Source: Paulinella micropora | Lineage: Eukaryota > Cercozoa > Imbricatea > Euglyphida | Length of the DNA: 64,000 bases | Assembly (NCBI GenBank): GCA_009731375.1 | Contig: BJOX01000003.1 | Span: 162,995 to 226,994 of the forward strand | Reading direction: 5' to 3' | Shown here: positions 53,571 through 63,906 of the stretch, piece after piece | How positions within the stretch are numbered: position 1 is the first letter of the stretch | Layout: every line of letters begins with the position of its first letter | Program-made: the position numbers and the translations under genes | The notes under the pieces: generated by a model | What the model was told of the DNA's origin: nothing | Databases searched by the model: none | What the model saw: only the letters and a program-made list of their open reading frames with translations

Positions 53571-55127
53571 TTAGGTCCCAGTAATGGTGCCGTTTCTGAC
53601 ATTTACTTTTTGCTGAGTTACGACAAATGTGTAATGATTGGCCGCAATATTCGCAGTGGTTCCGATAAACTCCCATCGTCGCTCAGTGTCTAGACTTATT
53701 CCACTGATTTCATTTTGGTCCTTGCTCCACAGCGGACGGGTATTGTCAAAGCTATCACACCAAAACCAGTTATATTGATAAACATTGCTATTCATCAAAG
53801 CAGAGCCTTCCAACTTCGGCTTAAGATACATATAGTCTTCTAGTTTTCCGGTTTGACAATCAACGTTGAATTCCTGAAGTCGTGCTCCGTCTAGTGTGGT
53901 ATAAAAAGTTTGGACCTTAGAACCATGCAGATTGCTATTGTCATAAGCAGTGTTCTTATTTTCGGTTGTGTTGAAAACAGAGTGATAAATTTTCTTAATT
54001 CGCCGTCCGTGGCCTCTGTCAAATCTAAGTATAACATTTTGAGAAGTTGAAGCTACTCCGACAGTGTTTTTATACAAATAAGAATAATCAATGTTGAAGC
54101 TCATACCTTCGGGGCTCATAATCTTCTGTTGAATTGATTGAACGACATCGGGGTTAGTCTCGACAGCTAAGAACAGGCTGAGATTAGTAATAGTAACATA
54201 GAACAGGCTGAGATTAGTAATAGTAACATTTGAATCAGCTACCGCGACCGCACCTCCACCAGTAGAAAGAGCATCATTGTTATAATAAAAGATTTTGGGT
54301 GTCTGTTGCCAAACAATCCGCAAAGTCAAAATTTCTGGAAACATAATAGTTTTATCCAGAGCGAAAATAGTATTGTAAAGCATTCCAAGATTAATCTTAA
54401 CATTGATACTCGGGCTGGCATTATTAATAGTTCCAGCTGAGAAATACTTAGCCTCATTAAAAGCAACATTAACGAACTTACTCACACCAGTCTCATTCGC
54501 AATAAGGGCATCATCGTGTCGGCGGGCATTTGTGGAGGGTTGTGCCATCCAAGCCTTTAATGCGGCCTGAACCTGTGCCTTCGCAACATCAATGCCCGTA
54601 TCAATTTGCCCCGCCGCATTTCCTGCTATTGCCGAAGCGGTCAATGCTGTTTGTAATGCGGCCAACCTTGTAGCATCGCTAGCGGGTTGAAATGTAGTTG
54701 TAGCATTACACTTTTGAAGCATACAACCAGCTCCACTTCCATTATCATGATTTTCCAAAGCAAGTAAATCATCAATGGAGGTTTCGGGTTTCCAAATCAT
54801 CTTAGTGATATTTCCGACTTCGTTAATGTCGCACAGATAAACACCACCTCTCGTAATCAATTGTATCTGCCTAATTGGGGCCAGGCAATCCATAAAGCAT
54901 TTATTGTAGTTTGCCGCCTTCGCATCTGGAGCATAATTAAAACTCAAAACGGAGCGAGCCAAGTTAAACGGACGGCTGATAAGGTCAAAGTTGCTTTCCT
55001 GTCCTCCTGCGGTAGTTACGGTTACATTAATAGAACCCTCACGAGGGGTAAGCTTATTCAAACGATAAGAAGCACTGATGTAGTCAGTCCTGCTGAAATC
55101 TAGTTCGCCTCCGTGTTGTGTGGGCAT
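53571..55127 (-). CDS. MCP: Major capsid protein (double jelly roll, PLV type)
   Basis: 518 residues, ATG 55127, TAA 53571. Trimers would form the hexameric capsomers of the icosahedral shell. Supporting pattern: N-terminal FSRTDYISASYRLNKLTP; strand-rich blocks separated by a long Ala/Thr-rich insertion (about residues 145-200); KTIMFPEILTLRIVWQQTPK in the middle; and DGARLQEFNVDCQTG, then VYQYNWFWCDSFDN near the end, as in MCPs of polinton-like viruses. Its place between surface protein and penton gene fits. The frame is intact, but a 30-bp tandem duplication (54171-54230) repeats VTITNLSLF, adding ten residues. Confidence 0.85.
   Translation of the reverse strand: MPTQHGGELDFSRTDYISASYRLNKLTPREGSINVTVTTAGGQESNFDLISRPFNLARSVLSFNYAPDAKAANYNKCFMDCLAPIRQIQLITRGGVYLCDINEVGNITKMIWKPETSIDDLLALENHDNGSGAGCMLQKCNATTTFQPASDATRLAALQTALTASAIAGNAAGQIDTGIDVAKAQVQAALKAWMAQPSTNARRHDDALIANETGVSKFVNVAFNEAKYFSAGTINNASPSINVKINLGMLYNTIFALDKTIMFPEILTLRIVWQQTPKIFYYNNDALSTGGGAVAVADSNVTITNLSLFYVTITNLSLFLAVETNPDVVQSIQQKIMSPEGMSFNIDYSYLYKNTVGVASTSQNVILRFDRGHGRRIKKIYHSVFNTTENKNTAYDNSNLHGSKVQTFYTTLDGARLQEFNVDCQTGKLEDYMYLKPKLEGSALMNSNVYQYNWFWCDSFDNTRPLWSKDQNEISGISLDTERRWEFIGTTANIAANHYTFVVTQQKVNVRNGTITGT
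54171..54230. repeat. 30-bp tandem duplication inside the MCP gene
   Basis: Two adjacent 30-bp units starting GAACAGGCTGAGATTAGTAA, differing only at the last base. In frame, so the MCP stays open. Confidence 0.95.
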
Positions 55128-55190
55128 TTTGTTTTTCCTCTTTTTACGGTTGTCTTATATTTTAATATGAGAAAAAAATTCATTAATTAA
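55128..55190. promoter_or_regulatory. MCP upstream AT-rich region
   Basis: On the minus strand, TTAATTAATTAATGAATTTT followed by TATTAAAATATAAGAC precedes the MCP ATG. A candidate late promoter. Confidence 0.4.
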
Positions 55191-55988
55191 TTAACGGTTT
55201 TTTAACAAATTAAAAAATGATGTACATAAATTAAAATAATTCGTTTCCCTGTAAATCAACAATGTCAGAACCATTCCTAACCCGTTGAGATTAACTGGTT
55301 GGTCGTTTTCATCGGTCAAGTAAAACCGATACACATTGCTTGAACTAGTAGATAGCCGTTTGCCGTATTCACTACCCGAGCCATCAGCCGAACGGGATTT
55401 CATTCGCCGTGTATATTTCTTGGAGCACGTGGTTATCGCCTTCGCCGACTAGGTCGCTTTGAAGATATAATGTTTTTCGCCAGTCAAGATTATGACATTC
55501 GGCGACCTAATGGTATTATTAGCAAAGAAATATGTGAGTCGCGGTCAAAACCCATTACTTCGTGAATACGTGTTTCGGTCAAATATAAACCGCGGTTGAA
55601 TTCCTAGGTTGTTCGCTACGGTAAACAATAGCTTGCCGTCTTCGGGGTCGGTGTTTGTGTTGTTGCTCGTGACTGTGTATGTGTAGTTGTTGGGGCTGTC
55701 TGCCGTTAGCACCTCAGCCAGTTTATTTTTTAAGTTGTTCATCGTGTAGTTACCATCAGGTATCGTAATCAGAGCCTCAAATCCATCTTCACTCAGAGTA
55801 AAAGTGTTATAAGGACTTGCCACAGAGTAATATGATTTCGGCACATAGATATGTAAAATTTTACAATGTGTCGGGTTGTCTAGCGATTTCATATCAATAG
55901 AGTGAGTGAAATCACTGTCCGTGCCGTTTATCCTATTTTTGCTATTGACATAGTAAATGTTAGAGCTCCTGCCTCCGCGATACTCCAT
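55191..55988 (-). pseudogene. Minor capsid (penton) protein, disrupted
   Basis: Single-jelly-roll penton proteins close the vertices of PLV capsids. ATG 55988 opens 147 residues: NIYYVNSKNRINGTDSDFTH, CKILHIYVPKSYYSV, TIPDGNYTMNNLKNKL and NNLGIQPRFIF, a typical PLV penton N-half. TGA follows at 55545. The remainder is split: NVIILTGEKHYIF in the first frame, LQSDLVGEGDNHVLQEIYTA in another, then VYRFYLTDENDQPVNLNG and GLGMVLTLLIY again in the first frame to about 55191. So one stop and at least two compensating frameshifts. The size is normal for the family. Confidence 0.82.
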
Positions 55989-55990
55989 TT

Positions 55991-56030
55991 GTAAGAGCTT
56001 TTTTTCAAAAAACTTCCTACGACCTCAAAA
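55991..56030. promoter_or_regulatory. Viral palindromic motif A, copy 3
   Basis: GTAAGAG..CTTCCTAC (55991-56020) plus GACCTCAAAAA, two bases upstream of the penton ATG on the minus strand. The arm change at one side is partly compensated at the other. Confidence 0.7.
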
Positions 56031-56098
56031 AATTATACTGTATATATATTCTAAAATATATTGTTTTTTGTTTTAATTATTTACAACAACGGAGGGGG

Positions 56099-56896
56099 TT
56101 AAATATATGTGTCAAAGCCATATCCGTTCTGTGATTTCAGGTCCTCCGCTTCTTTTTCTTTTAAGTCGGTCCAACCGCTGGCGAATTTAAATCGGTTCCC
56201 TTTCGCACGCTCTAAAAGAAACCTCATACTAAGCCACCCGCAGGTATCTGTCGTGTCGCTTTGGTTTTTAACCTGATTAACCTTCATAAGCAGGTATGTG
56301 CTCGGCTTACTCTTGTCAATAAGCTGTTTCATTTGATGTAGAAATAGCTCAGTCGGCTTATATAGTGCGAGAGGGTCGTAGATTTCAATAGAATTGTCTT
56401 TAATTAGGTCAACCCAAACAGCAATCCAATGTGAGCCTGGTTGACTAGACTTATCCAAGTTCATAATAAATCCATACTTCTGTCTTTTTTCCGACTTCAG
56501 TTTATTTATTTCGTCGCTAGCTACCGTGCCGATATACCAATCATATTTCATAGTGTTGTCTATTTCATCCGTCATTAAACCTCGGTAGGGGCCTCCTCCC
56601 CCTACGACCCCATCGGAGGGGGTGCGGGGGCTTGCCCCTGCTACCTCTTGCCCATCTACTGCCCCATCTACTGCCACATCTACTGCCCCATATACTGCCT
56701 CATTTTGTGGTTGAACTTCTGGTGACTGAACTTCTGGCATATTTTCTGGCTGTTGAACTTCCTCTACATCCGTGGTGTGGGTTGGTGGTTTAACTTCTGG
56801 TAATTCAATACCGAGATGATTTGAAACTTGATTTTTTATGTTTGGGTCGTTTACCATTTCTCTTACTAAGGTATTTACATATTCCTTCTTCTTCAT
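56099..56896 (-). CDS. PRO: Adenain-like cysteine protease
   Basis: 265 residues, ATG 56896. Family proteases cleave capsid proteins during maturation. The N-terminal 100 residues are a Pro/Glu/Val-rich spacer with repeated AVDGAVDG units (from an 18-bp repeat near 56650-56700). The catalytic part has His in SQPGSHWIAVWVDL, the acidic residue in SIEIYDPLALY, and Cys in DTTDTCGWLSMRFL, in the H-D/E-C order of the Ulp1/adenain fold. Frame intact. It follows the penton gene in the structural cluster, as in many PLVs and virophages. Confidence 0.85.
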   Translation of the reverse strand: MKKKEYVNTLVREMVNDPNIKNQVSNHLGIELPEVKPPTHTTDVEEVQQPENMPEVQSPEVQPQNEAVYGAVDVAVDGAVDGQEVAGASPRTPSDGVVGGGGPYRGLMTDEIDNTMKYDWYIGTVASDEINKLKSEKRQKYGFIMNLDKSSQPGSHWIAVWVDLIKDNSIEIYDPLALYKPTELFLHQMKQLIDKSKPSTYLLMKVNQVKNQSDTTDTCGWLSMRFLLERAKGNRFKFASGWTDLKEKEAEDLKSQNGYGFDTYI

Positions 56897-56969
56897 TTTT
56901 TTCTTGTATTTACCCTTCTTTAAATATTTCTTAATTGTTGCTATTGTTAAAAGTTTGTGTATTAATTTC

Positions 56970-58182
56970 TCAATCGTTTTTGCCCCAGCACTCTTGGTTT
57001 ATTCCCAAATAATCGGCTAGTTTCTTTCTCATCTCATTCTGGTCTATTCCTAAATCAATACCTTCATCTACTAAAACTTTTGCCATACCCGCAGCCGTGT
57101 GTTTTCCACTAACTTTTTTTGGTAATGGTTTGCCTTCGGCTATCATCTTCGCTTCCAAAGCGGGGCCTAAAACTTCGTGTATCTTTAATTTTGGATATGC
57201 ATTATTTCTTAAACCATTTGCGATGTGTGCTACTTTATCTTTAATTTCAAAGTATTTCGCTTTGGCCTCCGCTTGCTTTTTTGCTTCTTTTAATTCTTTT
57301 TTGTATTGCTCTGCCAGTGCTTTTTGCTCATCTGCTGTTTGTGCTATGGCTATCGCATTCTCTACTCCTTTACCAAGTTTGTCAAAATCTTTTTTACTTA
57401 ACGAATTAACAAATTTTTTTTTAAAGCCCGCTGTTTTCGTCAATAATTCAAAATACTTTTCTTTTAATGCCTTTTCAGCCTTTCTCTCTTCTTTTGTTTT
57501 CAATGGCATCTGTTTTTCTTCTGGTGCTTGTGGTGCTTGGGGTGGTGCTTGTGGTGGTGCTTGTGGTAGTCCTAGTTGTGGTGCTTGTGGTAGTCCTAGT
57601 TGTGGTGCTTGGGGTAGTCCTAGTTGTGGTGCTTGGGGTGGTGCTTGCGGTGGTGGTTATGATATATTGAGGGTGGAACTGGGGTGGTGGTAATAACATT
57701 AAATTATTTTTTCTATCTTGTTCAAATTTTACATCCTCTATAGGTTTTTGCTCTCTTTTCGCCTCCCTTATTAATTCTTCTTGTCTTTCCTTCATTTCCA
57801 CATTCTCCTTCCTCTCTATTCTTTTCTTCTCATCTTCTGCCTGTTCTCTTAACTTCTTTTCCTTTTCTTCCTGCTCGTGTATTAGTTCATATTTTTTCAG
57901 CAGGTTGTCTCGTATCTGGTTGCGGTTCTCGTGTTAAAGGCGATTGAATTCGGACTTAACTATTCGCTCTTTTGTCTTTCGTGTTTTCTTCGTTTTATTG
58001 TCCCCTTTCATATATTTCAAAAACAGTTTAACGATTTGAAGTGTTGAAAGGTCATCCGTTTTCTCGCCAAAGTTGAGATATGCTCGTTTGCCTTTTATTT
58101 TAATATACGGTCGGCCATCTTCGGTTCTGTATATCCTCGGCGGTCGTTGTTTAAGTTTCTTCCGCGGTTTTTTTACAGTCAT
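56970..58182 (-). pseudogene. Coiled-coil protein with proline-rich repeats, split by a stop and a frameshift
   Basis: Read from ATG 58182, the N-terminus is PPRIYRTEDGRPYIKIKGKR, then an in-frame TAA at 57934 after FNRL. The same frame continues as a highly charged coiled coil (LLKKYELIHEQEEKEKKLRE) to about 57670. A frame change in the repeat region leads to three QLGLPQAP units among APPQAP repeats (about 57530-57650). The C-part KTKEERKAEKALKEKYFELL then runs to about 56970. These join into one protein of about 400 residues. Function unknown. Its position between protease and ATPase suggests a virion or scaffold protein. A conserved N-terminal IYxTxDGxxYIKIxGKR motif is worth a search. 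Confidence 0.55.
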
Positions 58183-58218
58183 CGCAGAGACTCCGCCTCC
58201 GCACCTCCGTTTTTTGGT

Positions 58219-58240
58219 GAAGCTTTTTTTAAAAAGGTTC
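58219..58240. promoter_or_regulatory. Viral palindromic motif B, copy 3
   Basis: TGAAGCTTTTTTTAAAAAGG then TTC. It lies between the stop of the small virion protein gene (58297) and the ATG at 58182, and is followed by GTATATTGTTAG as in the MCP/surface-protein spacer (GTATATTCTAAG near 53490). Confidence 0.65.
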
Positions 58241-58296
58241 GTATATTGTTAGAAAAAAAATTAATATAAGATTTTACATTTGAAAGGGTTGGGGGT

Positions 58297-58610
58297 TTAA
58301 AGAAACTTGACCGCTCCTCCTCGTTGTTTGCCGTAGCCTTGCTTCATCGCGGCCTTTGCTACACGGTCCGCATAAGGCACTCCGACATCGCTCAGAAAAG
58401 TAGCACCCCTTGAAATCAATTGGTTCCTCTTGATAAACCTATTAGCATCCACTATCGCTTTTCCGACTTTCACCCAATTTACTTTGCCTCCTGTTTGTTT
58501 CTTTTTCCCTTCTTCTTTCTTCCTCCTGCTTGTGGCATACTGACTGGGCTTGGATTGTAGCTGATATTGTATCCCGCTTGTTGTGAAATAATAAATGGTG
58601 ATGTTGGCAT
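58297..58610 (-). pseudogene. Small basic virion-type protein, frameshifted
   Basis: ATG 58610 opens MPTSPFIISQQAGYNISYNP, then PVSMPQAGGRKKKGK. The continuation lies in another frame: KKKQTGGKVNWVKVGKAIVD, RFIKRNQLISRGATFLSDVG, VPYADRVAKAAMKQGYGKQR, then GGAVKFL and TAA at 58297. The L..LIS+G...LG-VPYAxxVxxxAxxxGYG+++GG pattern matches small capsid-associated proteins common in PLVs and phycodnaviruses. The frame break is in the purine run near 58500. Confidence 0.65.
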
Positions 58611-58668
58611 CTATATATATAGTTCTTTTAAAAAAAAAATTACAAAAACCTTTTGTTAAAATTATTGA

Positions 58669-59483
58669 CTATCGCAAGCGGTAGTTGAAACTTTGCATCA
58701 GTTCGTCAGATACCGCATCCACATTCAAAAGGTTAAACCTCTCTTTCGTCGCCTCGTGATATTTTTCAATGAAGTATTCAAAGTCGTAGCCGAGGTCTAA
58801 ATGTTTATATACAAGTTCCATTTTATCCACACTTTGACCTGGAAATATTAAAATGTAGTCTAATTGTTTTATCGCCTCAGGTCTAAGGTCTTGTAGGTAT
58901 TGCGAACTCATAATCACCTTTGACTTGTAGTGTCTATTTTTTTTCAACAGGTCGCTCACGAACTTATCTCTCAACCCGCTACCCAAATCATCTAGCACGA
59001 ACACGACTTCTGGTGTAATGTATTTGCTCGGTCTTGGGGGTGCGGGGGAATTTTGCTTTTTCTTTTCATCCTCTTTACCAAAATAAAGAAACTTCGGCTT
59101 TTCTACTTCCTCCTTTCCATCCTGAGCAAGCCTTCTTCTTGCTCCTCGTCTGGCTTATTGAGCTTGTCTAACTCATAATCAATCACACTGTAGCCGTCCG
59201 TTTTCAAATATGTATATATCGCCATCGGATTGCCTTTCTTCTTGAAATGCTTAACCATTTCTTTGTAAATGTGGTCTTTATGTATTGTGCTGGCAATAAT
59301 AACAATACGGGTCTTTTTGTCTGTCGTTCGTTTCAGTATTTCAAACAGTGCGGTCGTCTTGCCACTCTTCTTGAGAAAAATATTGGCATACGGTTCATCA
59401 AATAACTTATATCCTTTTGCCAACTTGTCTCCATCTCCGTTTTGCTTAACTGGTTTCACCTTTACAGTATTGATTTTCTCCAT
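58669..59483 (-). pseudogene. FtsK/A32-like DNA packaging ATPase, frameshifted
   Basis: The packaging motor that pumps DNA into the capsid. ATG 59483; Walker A in NIFLKKSGKTTALFEIL, then RIVIIASTIHKD. The first frame stops at TAG near 59103. The adjacent frame continues KEEVEKPKFLYFGKED to Walker B VVFVLDDLGSGLRDKF, then SKVIMSSQYLQDLRPEAI (sensor-type SSQ) and IFPGQSVDKMELVYKHL. Total about 270 residues, typical of PLV ATPases. Walker A has LKKSGKT where GxxxxGKT is usual, so the first glycine is replaced. Confidence 0.85.
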
Positions 59484-59535
59484 CGTTTATATAAATATTA
59501 AGCCAAAAATTCTAAACAAATAATAATTCTTCCAG

Positions 59536-59856
59536 CTAGCGGGTCAGTCTCAATACTACCATTGTCTGTTTTAAGCACTCTAAAACTGTACCGTCGGTCC
59601 AATTAATAATACCTAAGTTGTAGCTGAGATTTGAAATGTTTGCGACGTTGCTGTCGGCGAATGTGCCAATAATCCCGATGCGGTCCATATAAAGGATTTT
59701 TGTTTTCGTTTCCGTCGTATTATTCATATAATGGATAAACTTAACATTCATTCTAGTCGGTGTAAAGTTCAATTTAATGGTTTTGTCAAACGACTTACTA
59801 TCGCCAGCAAAATCATTACTCAGAAAAATAATCTTTTGGAATTTGAATTCACTCAT
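59536..59856 (-). CDS. Hypothetical viral protein, beta-rich
   Basis: 106 residues, ATG 59856, directly upstream of the ATPase. Strand-like segments KIIFLSNDFAGDSKSFD, TIKLNFTPTRMNVKFIHYM and ILYMDRIGIIGTFADSN suggest a small beta protein. No family recognised. The upstream TATATTGTGTATAATATG (about 59858-59876) is a good AT-rich promoter candidate. Confidence 0.55.
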   Translation of the reverse strand: MSEFKFQKIIFLSNDFAGDSKSFDKTIKLNFTPTRMNVKFIHYMNNTTETKTKILYMDRIGIIGTFADSNVANISNLSYNLGIINWTDGTVLECLKQTMVVLRLTR

Positions 59857-59878
59857 ACTATATTGTGTATAATATGTT

Positions 59879-60133
59879 ATGTTATTAATATTATTATTTG
59901 TGTGCTCTGTGTTAGGTCGGTCCGCCTGCGACTTTTACTCACGGGTCAGCGAGAAAAAAAATGAAAGTTGTGTTTATTGTATTCAAAAAGGAATAGAAAC
60001 CAAATTTAAATGTGTGTATAAACCTATGAGTGATTGGTGTGTGAGTTTTGATGAGGCAGTGCCATTAATTTGCTCAGGTAGTGATGCTTCGTGGTATAAA
60101 ATCTATTCGTTTGAGTGTTCACTTCTTACTTGA
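59879..60133 (+). CDS. Small cysteine-rich protein with possible signal peptide
   Basis: 84 residues. The start MLLILLFVCSVLG looks like a signal peptide or membrane anchor, then seven cysteines (ACDF, SCVYC, FKCVY, DWCV, ICSG, ECSL). It runs against the surrounding leftward genes, so it may be a late accessory or secreted protein, or a chance ORF. No family recognised. Confidence 0.4.
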   Translation: MLLILLFVCSVLGRSACDFYSRVSEKKNESCVYCIQKGIETKFKCVYKPMSDWCVSFDEAVPLICSGSDASWYKIYSFECSLLT

Positions 60134-60265
60134 AGAAGGCGATGGAAGGCATATTCCAATCAATAGTGTTAAAATACCTACATAAGTGTTGGCTGTCTCG
60201 CACGGTAAGTTCTTTTCAGACAACCTCACGATACAAAGAGTTATAATAGCGATAATGATACCCAT
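60119..60265 (-). CDS. 48-residue hydrophobic protein
   Basis: From ATG 60265 to TGA 60119: MGIIIAIITLCIVRL, a short polar middle with one Cys, then YVGILTLLIGICL and a Ser/Lys tail. Two membrane segments. Small membrane proteins are frequent in PLVs. It overlaps the plus-strand ORF end by 15 bases. Confidence 0.45.
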   Translation of the reverse strand: MGIIIAIITLCIVRLSEKNLPCETANTYVGILTLLIGICLPSPSSSKK

Positions 60266-61391
60266 TTGAAACAGATATTTAATAAGTCGGCTGTCGGTCG
60301 GTCTGTTTTTTATACAACAACAATCCAGTTATCTTCCAATTCGTGCTCTACTTTTTTTTCTTCATTCTTCAATGAAATATCCAAAACGCGATTTTTTAAT
60401 TCTGGTGTTAGTTCGCCATCTGCCATATCAATGAGTGGAGGTGGAGGGTGTAATCTAGGGGCATTGTAATTACGGATTTCTGCTAATTGGTTTTTTTAAT
60501 CTGCTATATCATTAGTTAGATTATTATTTTGCTTTTCTAAATAATTCACCTTTTCCGCCATGTGTTGAAAAGCACTGACTAATATCGGTATAAAACTTGT
60601 ATATGTTATGCCTTCAAGATTTCCATTTCCATCGTCTGCTTTCATTCCACTTTCAGATACAAATTCAGGAAATATTTTTTTAACTTCATCAGCAATAAAT
60701 CCGTGGTTCTTTTGTTCTTTCTTTTCGTCTGATTTCAAATAATATGAACAACAATTTATTTTCATTAGTTTCTCACAACAATCCCCGCAGTCTAGATGAG
60801 TTTATCCAAGCACCATTAAGTGGAATATAATTTTAACTGCCAGACGGCTCACCTGAAGAGTTTGAAGTAGTCCAAGCATGGAGAATTCCTTGAGATGCGC
60901 AGACTACTCCATAATTTGAATATCCTCCTGATTTCATATATATTTGTGGGTCGTAAGTTGATGGACTTGGTCTTTTTCTTAATGTTAAAAATCCGCTGGA
61001 TGTTGTTGTGATGCTTAAATCTCCCGTATTGCTTATGTTCATCGCCTCGCTAAATGCTATGGCTCGTCCAAGTGATACTCCTGATTTGTAATTAAAGGCG
61101 AGTTTGTTGCTTATCTTGTATATTTGAAAGTTGGTGTTTATGTTGCTTGATTTCCAGCCACCCCCCTCCCAATAACTATCAAAACTTAAAGCAATATTGT
61201 CCTGACTATAATTCAATAATTGGAATGTGGGATAAATTGATGTATGAACGAATGCTTGAATATGTGGGCCATTCGTATTTCCGTCTGTTCCATATAATTC
61301 TAAGCCACCAGTTACTCCTACTCCTTTTGTTGAGTTGCCTATGATAATTGGTTTGCCTAGCGCTGTTGTTATTTTATCGCTCGTTGCCAAC

Positions 61392-61544
61392 GTTGTTGTT
61401 GATATACCCGCATTTGCCGTTAGTAATCCACTTGCGGTTGCCGTTGTTGTTGATATACCCGCATTTGCCGTTAGTAATCCACTTGCGGTTGCCGCTGTTG
61501 TTGATATACCCGCATTTGCTGTTATTAGATTACTCGCTGTAATC
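61392..61544. repeat. Three 51-bp tandem repeats in the fibre gene
   Basis: Units start at about 61392, 61443 and 61494 (GTTGTTGATATACCCGCATT..), encoding 17-residue ATASGLLTANAGISTTT units on the minus strand. A length-variable fibre shaft segment. Confidence 0.9.
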
Positions 61545-63906
61545 GCCTTTGATGTTAATAAGCCTGATGTATCAAGTTCCAGGGCGAGAGACCGGGGAAC
61601 AGCAACCTTTCCCGCTATCATACAAAAATCTAAGTTTATTATTCCATTTACTAATTAGAAATTAGAACGCATAACTTGATTTCCATCCGCCAGCATCTAA
61701 ATACGCATCAAAGGTCATATTTATGCTATTATGACTTAAATTAGTTAGTTGAAAAGTAGGATAAATATCTTCCGTTGTAATAGCCTGCAAATATGCTCCA
61801 GTTATATTATTATTAAAAGTCCCATACAATTCTAAGCCTCCTGTTGTTCCTATTCCTTTTGTTGTGTTTCCTATAATTATTGGTTTGCCTAGTGCTGTTG
61901 TTATTTTATCACTCGTTGTTAATGTTGTTGTAGTCATGCCAGCAGTTGAAGTAATTGTTCCAGCACTTGTTATGTTGTTTGAGTTCATATCCAAAGCACC
62001 ATAAAACCGCATACCACCAGCATTGTTAAAACGAACAATGTCAGACGAAGCACTTTTATTATCTAAAAGTTTTGAAATATAAAGTCCCGCCCCTTTTACA
62101 TCAAATGCTACATTCGTGAATACATAACCTCTTTGGTCTGCGGTTCCACTTGTAGTAGTATTTAGAGTAAATAAGAAATATTGATAATCACCTGATGTCT
62201 GTGAAAAGAATATATCTCCTCCATTTTGGTTTAATATCCTCGCCCCATTATATGTAATATTTCCACCATTAATGATTTCTTGATTATTAAAATCAGCCGT
62301 TTGTGTTAAAGTTAGATATTTTATCACAGTGCTCGTCCCGTTGAATGTTTTAATTCCTGTTATGGTTTGGTCTCCTGTTAGTTTCACACAATTATCATCC
62401 AGATATTGTCTATTTACCGCTTCATTCGCATTTTGTGGTGCTCCTAGATTAACAATCCTACTACTATTACAATCTAAGCCAGTAGCATCAAACCACGAAA
62501 CAATCGTCCCATCAATAATAAAACTTATTTTTTCGCAGAAATTTCAAAGTTGTAATATGTTGCCGTGTTCATATCCAAACTAGCAATAGACCCGATATTA
62601 CTGGTAGAATTGAAAGCAATGAATGTTCCCTTTGTTGTCGAATTGATTGAATTTCCAGTAATTTCAACACCACTGCTATATGTCTTAATTCCTGCTATGG
62701 TTTGGTTTCCTGAGGTTTTAACTGCCGAAGTATCAAGAACAGAAACATCCACACCATCAACAAGATTTACATTTGTTATGCTTTGGTTTCCCATATTTAG
62801 TCTTCCCTGCATACTAGCAGTGCCGTCTAATCTAAGAAATGGTGATGCCACGTTTCTCCATCGTCCAGTGCTATAAATGAATAGTTGATTATCTGATGTT
62901 GTTATAATCACATCGCTATGTGTATCAATACTTCCACTCGCCGACACTTTCGCCGTGTTCGTATCGTGCTCTGATAGCCAAGTTGTGATAGACCTACCAT
63001 TTAGTTGATTTACATTTGTTATGCTTTGGCTTTTCATATCAAGACCCGCACTCGCATTTATTATACTGCTAAATGTTTTAATTCCTCCTATGGTTTGGTC
63101 TCCTGTTAGTTTAACCACCGAACCATCAACTGCGAGATTAGCGAGATTAATTCCATTATACGTAGAAGCCCCTGAAATAGCAAAACCGCCCATGTTTAGT
63201 CCTCCCGTCATACTGGCTGTGCCGTCTAATCTCAGAAAGGGTGGTGTAGTGTTTCTCCATTGCCCCGTGCTATACATAATCAGTTGATTATCTGCTGGGA
63301 AGCCTGTTATTGACACATCGCTGTGGCTATCTATACTTCCAGCTGCTGACACTTTATCATTATTATCATTATGCTCAAATATCCATTCATCAACATCTTT
63401 AGTATTTAGTAAATTAACTCCTGTTATATTCTTCCTTCCCATACTAATATTGCCGAATTCGTCAACATTTATCGGAAAGGTTTTATTTACCCAGTTTATT
63501 GAATTATATGTTAGATAGCTATTCATCGCTATTGGTGCCGTTATGACTGCATCAGAGAGTGTGTCAATTGACCCTAAATATGTATTCTTCCATTTGCCTT
63601 CTACATCGTTGTAAGTTAAGTATTGTCCGACCACTGGTGCGGATATGTTTGTATCTATCAAATTATAAAGGCTGGTTTGGTGCGGATTACTTGTATTCGA
63701 GCGGTGTTGAGTTGAGGCTTTAACCTCGTCGTTGTCCCTAACTCGTTGCTCTGTATAGTATAGATTCTTTCCTTCTTTAATGTCCGCTTTTGGTAGCCAG
63801 TCGTGTATCAAATCGGCCGTCAGTATAATAAAGATTTACGGGGTCTGCATCTTCTGGCACTCTATCTGTATTTAAGCCCACTATGTTGGTATTGGTTAGG
63901 TCTAAG

